A DNA stretch of 64,000 nt from Chromobotia macracanthus (taxonomy: Eukaryota > Chordata > Actinopteri > Cypriniformes > Botiidae). Position numbers and translations under genes: made by a program. The stretch is from NCBI GenBank assembly GCA_036877525.1, contig JAZGTH010000065.1, forward strand, positions 5,491,001 through 5,555,000, in the 5' to 3' direction. A model generated the notes under the pieces. That model was not told the DNA's origin and ran no database searches. It worked only from the letters and a program-made list of their open reading frames with translations. Shown in pieces: positions 60,031 through 64,000 of the stretch (within the stretch, counting starts at the first letter, position 1; every line of letters starts with the position of its first letter).

Positions 60031-62627
60031 TAATGTAAATAAGAGTAATAATTGCATAATTGCAAGTGAAATAAAAATATTGGCCACACTAAGTATCTTA
60101 ATGTCAGGAGGATGGTGAGGTTCACAGTGCAAGTGAATAGTCTGGGCAAGTATATGGTTTGTTCGTCATTAGCGATGTTTGTTCTAAAGGCAGTTCAAAT
60201 AAAAGACATTAAAAGATTGTTCAAAACATCCTGGAGCAGAACCACAGTGTCTATATGCTGGGTTGAACAATGGACACAGTGACCTTCACCCAAACACCTG
60301 AATGAAAACACATTGAATACACACAGTAAATATTAAGAACAAAAAAACTTTCTATGAAAAACAAGCTGTTACAATTTAAACCCACAACCATACCGTCAGC
60401 AGATGTCTTTTAATGCTGTTTGTGTGTGTGATCATCTTTGACTAATGATTTGTTGAACCACAGACTCACTTCCTGAGATGTTTTCCCAGGATGTTTGCTA
60501 ATTTACCAGGAAAATATTTCACAAGATATATATAGTAAGATTTGTGAAGATCTCAGAGGAAGTGTCTCAAATGTCTTAATCTAAAATCGGATTGCCTAAA
60601 TTCCATGGTATTGATTATAAGACCAAATCTGTTTCTCAATCTGTGGGAAGTGAAGGTGAGTAGAAATGACATTATGACCCATTTCTTGCTTTTACCTATT
60701 ACAATTGTTTGGTTGGCATAATCTGCCCTATAGTAGCTCCTGCCCACAAGATCGCTGACAGTATATTATGCTATATCCCTACCATTGTGCTTGTAAATGC
60801 AGTCTGCATCTTAACAGTGTCCAAGAAAGCAGAAAATAGGAGATCTGAAAGAGGAACAGAGTTACGCAACACACACACACATACATCCATCTTATAGTTT
60901 AAATAAATACATCCAAATTACCAGACATGCACAGAGACATGGAGGCTGGACACAGGCTCTTTACAAGAAAAACAAAAACCAGCAGTCATTTACCTTCATA
61001 CTCAGTATGAGGTTTCACACACTCACATCTGCAGTGTGTACGGTAAGTGAAGCATATTCGATTCAGAAGTCATAACAGATTACAGCATTCACATTGCATG
61101 CATTACCAGCATGTTGCTGATGGCAGAAACATAGAAGCAGCAGCCATGTTAATAATGGCACTAAGTCTATTTACTCCGTGCATTGCACTCTTATCTGAAA
61201 CTAACTGAAAATACACTACAAACCTGTTTATCATCACAATCATATGCAATATATGCTCCTATGAAGAACATAAAATAACATAAAATAATTTTGTGAACTA
61301 TTTAAAAAATATATTTTTGTCTGGCCTGATCAAAGTCACACACAAACAGCATTTTCTCAACTACTGGTATCCTGCAGAAGGTTTGGCCTTCTCCTGTGCC
61401 CTGCTCATGTAAATTAGATTCATGATGATCAAGTTTGTACTAGTAAATAGCTCACATCTGATAACCATTTCTGGGCAGGGGAAGGGATTGATGCCTTTTT
61501 ATTTTAATTGAGATGTATCTGATACCACTACCCTTGACTCCGCCTTCAGCATCACAACACCACTAATGCAAGTGTGTGCCTCTCTGTGGTATTAAAGGGT
61601 GTAGTAATTACCTGGCATTTTGCCATATGCTTGCCTGAAGGAGTAAAAAAGTCTGACTGAAACACACACACACAATATGTAGCATAAAATTACCTGAACG
61701 TTATACATCCAACTAAACAGTGGACAACAACATTTCAACTATAACAGACCCCAGATCACTCTCCCACTATCATATTCATGTAGAAGTAATATCCTAAATC
61801 ACAAACCTGTGGGTGATCTCGTATGTTATCATGTTATCATACAAGATCACCTCTCCTGTCTGCAGGTCTGTGGAGTGTTTGCAACTGTAATTCATCCCAA
61901 ACAGAAAAGATCAGGCATAAACATCTCCCATATAGATCTGTGACAATAAATGTGTGCACACATTCATGAGCACAGGTGTGTCTTTACGTGTGCCTGCTCT
62001 CAGACCCCTTAATTACACACATTTTCTGTGTTTGCACGCTCGATCTCTGTTGTGCTTTCTCATCTGTCCCTCCCCTGTTTTCTCACTACACAAATATAAA
62101 TCAATACATGACAGCTGTTTTAATGGCTTGAACCCTGTGGCTTTTGTCAGAAAAGCATGCCTTTCTTTGGTCCTCTATTTGTTAAGGTTCTGGATCAACA
62201 GTTCTTATTAGTAACAATTACTGTGATACAGTCCAAATAGAATTTGTTAGTAAATTATTTTCTCTCCACATTAAACAGGCCCTATTGTATACAGAATATA
62301 CTGAGTACTATACAAGAGTCTATACAAGATTAAACGTTATAAGGCCATAGAAACACAACATGTGTCAAATACTATGAAACAAAACTTGTTATAGTGATGT
62401 AAGCTTTGGTTCAACCCAAGTGTCCCCTCATCCTCAGGGAAGATTTTTGGCAGCAGTATGAACACACGCAAGCACAGTAAGTTCACACAAAGTTTATAAA
62501 ACTCCCAGCATGCACCTCTCACATCCCACCTTTCTCTAATCAGATTAGTTATTGTTCAATAATTCTTCCACAAACTGGCAAACGTCATTCACATAAGGAA
62601 AAGTCATTCTCTGTTACTTTTTCTCTC

Positions 62628-62659
62628 TCACACACACACACATACACACACACACACAT
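62628..62659. repeat. (CA)n microsatellite, short
   Basis: About 30 bp of CA repeat interrupted once by CATA. Preceded by a TTCTCTCT run. Confidence 0.85.
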
Positions 62660-63792
62660 AGCAAATGGACTTTTTGTTTATGAGTTCATATTATATTAGT
62701 TATCAGGATGTTGGCTATCAGAGGTTTAACCTCAGGAGGTAACACAACAATAACATCTAATATTATGCTTGTTGGCGTAACTTAATTTAGTCTAGTTGAT
62801 TGATTCAGATTAAATAATATCTTTGACTTGACGTAAACTAGTTAAACTTATTCTTTCATCAGTTTATCACATTCATTTGGGTAAACATCTCAGTTTAATT
62901 CAATAGATGTAAGACAATCAGCTGACTGCATAGTCTTAACAATGGGTGAGTTAAATCGGTTGTATGGAGACTCCATAATGGTTAAGAGGTCGCTGAGTTT
63001 TCTAACGTGGCAGGCTTGGCATGAATGGCCATCAAGACAGGCACCAGGTCTATATAACAGGGTCTATCTTTAGCTTTAACCCACATCTAATTGGACAAAA
63101 TAATATCCAATTGGCACCAAACTGACCACTGATTGGTCAGCACTGGCTGTAGAGGCTGTGAGCACCGTAAATAGGGCTGAATGGAGAGGAAGGGAGGCAG
63201 AATGGGAGATTGTGTTAGTCAGACCGGCACCAGAGGGCCACAGAGAATGAGCACAGACATACAATGTTTACACTGTAAATTACACATGGGCAAAAGAGAG
63301 AGAGGCAGAGTGAGAAAACGGTGGGAGAAAGAGAGAGAGAGAGTGTGTTGTGGATACTCTCAGGGGAAAGTGGTCCCCTGTGCTGTGTTATTATTTAGCC
63401 ATTGCGGTTTTTCTTCCTGCTGAATGTTTCTCTTCTAGCTCTCAATAAAATCACAGAACCCAAAAAACCTCTTCTTTGTGTCTACAGGGGTGATTATATA
63501 CATAAACCCTAAAACCTAAAAACCCAGACCTCTTTCTCTCTCTCGCTAATGTATTTTCCACTTATAGCATGTCTCCTTCTCACAGTCACTGCCTATGGCT
63601 CTTCATCATAACACTGAAGTCTCCATAGGCAGGCATCCACACAGATCACAAACTTGTTGACATTATTAAATTTGAAACTATATGATTTGCCTGATTTATG
63701 AACCATTCCACTCATAAGGACCTCTTTAACCTCCTCAGAAGTCAGTTCCTGACATGTTTAAATATATTTCCAAAAAACACGAGCCTTTACAA

Positions 63793-64000
63793 CACTGTAA
63801 AAATGTTTTGTCATATAACCCAAAAACTATGCTTCTTCTGTTAACATCTATATTAATATTTTTATTTCAATAAACCAGTATGACTGAATCAACCTGAATA
63901 CATTAAACCAGTGAAAGTCATTTTAAGGTTAGGTAGAAATAGTGCTCTAATGTAACTTTATCTTACCAAATTTTACACTTAGATATAGATAGCTATATCT
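63793..64000 (+). mobile_element. MITE of the CACTGTAAAAA family, right part cut by window edge
   Basis: Left end CACTGTAAAAATGTTTTGTC followed by an AT-rich body with AGTATGACTGAATCAACCTG, comparable to the interior TAGTATGACAAGATCAATCTG of the copy at 43986. The right end is not in the window or not recognisable. Confidence 0.45.

Larger units (their letters stand above)
59856..63792. other. Intergenic, no gene recognised
   Basis: No gene supported. It contains the (AG)n tract at 59991-60028, a CA-rich run at 62628-62659, and a less AT-rich block at about 63160-63420 with a CTCF-like motif (63224-63242) and GAGA runs. Open frames are 85 codons or less. Confidence 0.45.

Noticed and set aside
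1..64000. CRISPR arrays, operons, prophage or other bacterial systems
   Set aside because: The window has spliced vertebrate genes, SINEs and MITEs; no regularly spaced repeats or bacterial gene organisation exist.

Overview
The window is vertebrate nuclear DNA, almost certainly from a teleost fish and probably a cyprinid. It is AT-rich, intron-containing, dense in dinucleotide microsatellites, and carries tRNA-derived SINEs and short inverted-repeat transposons of types I recall from cyprinid genomes. The species call is inference; the gene identities rest on protein sequence.

Left part (1 to 15.6 kb, all genes on the minus strand): two protein-coding genes lie head-to-tail. heatr3 (15379 down to 8928) is complete: 15 coding exons whose splice phases all join, giving a 683-residue HEAT-repeat protein that is the vertebrate relative of the yeast symportin Syo1, a chaperone/importer for ribosomal proteins uL18 (RPL5) and uL5 (RPL11). 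About 1.7 kb further along the same strand is the first coding exon of tent4b (papd5), a non-canonical poly(A) polymerase; its intron 1 runs off the left edge of the window. The same order and orientation (HEATR3 then TENT4B) exists on human chromosome 16q12.1, so this is an old syntenic block. Both genes start in locally CpG-rich DNA.

Right part (15.6 to 64 kb): about 48 kb in which I find no protein-coding gene. It holds microsatellites, several families of small non-autonomous DNA transposons (one family with CCCAGCTAACA ends is present six times), SINE copies, two LTR/promoter-like stretches, and a ~290 bp segment present twice 1.9 kb apart. From human synteny one would expect cnep1r1 and znf423 upstream of heatr3; neither is recognisable here. 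The region is therefore an intergenic desert or a giant intron of an unseen gene. Regulatory motif calls are by eye only.

I did not find a novel multi-gene system. The points most worth checking are the duplicated 290 bp segment, the alternative in-frame splice acceptor in heatr3, the promoter-like LTR candidates and the absence of the expected upstream neighbour.
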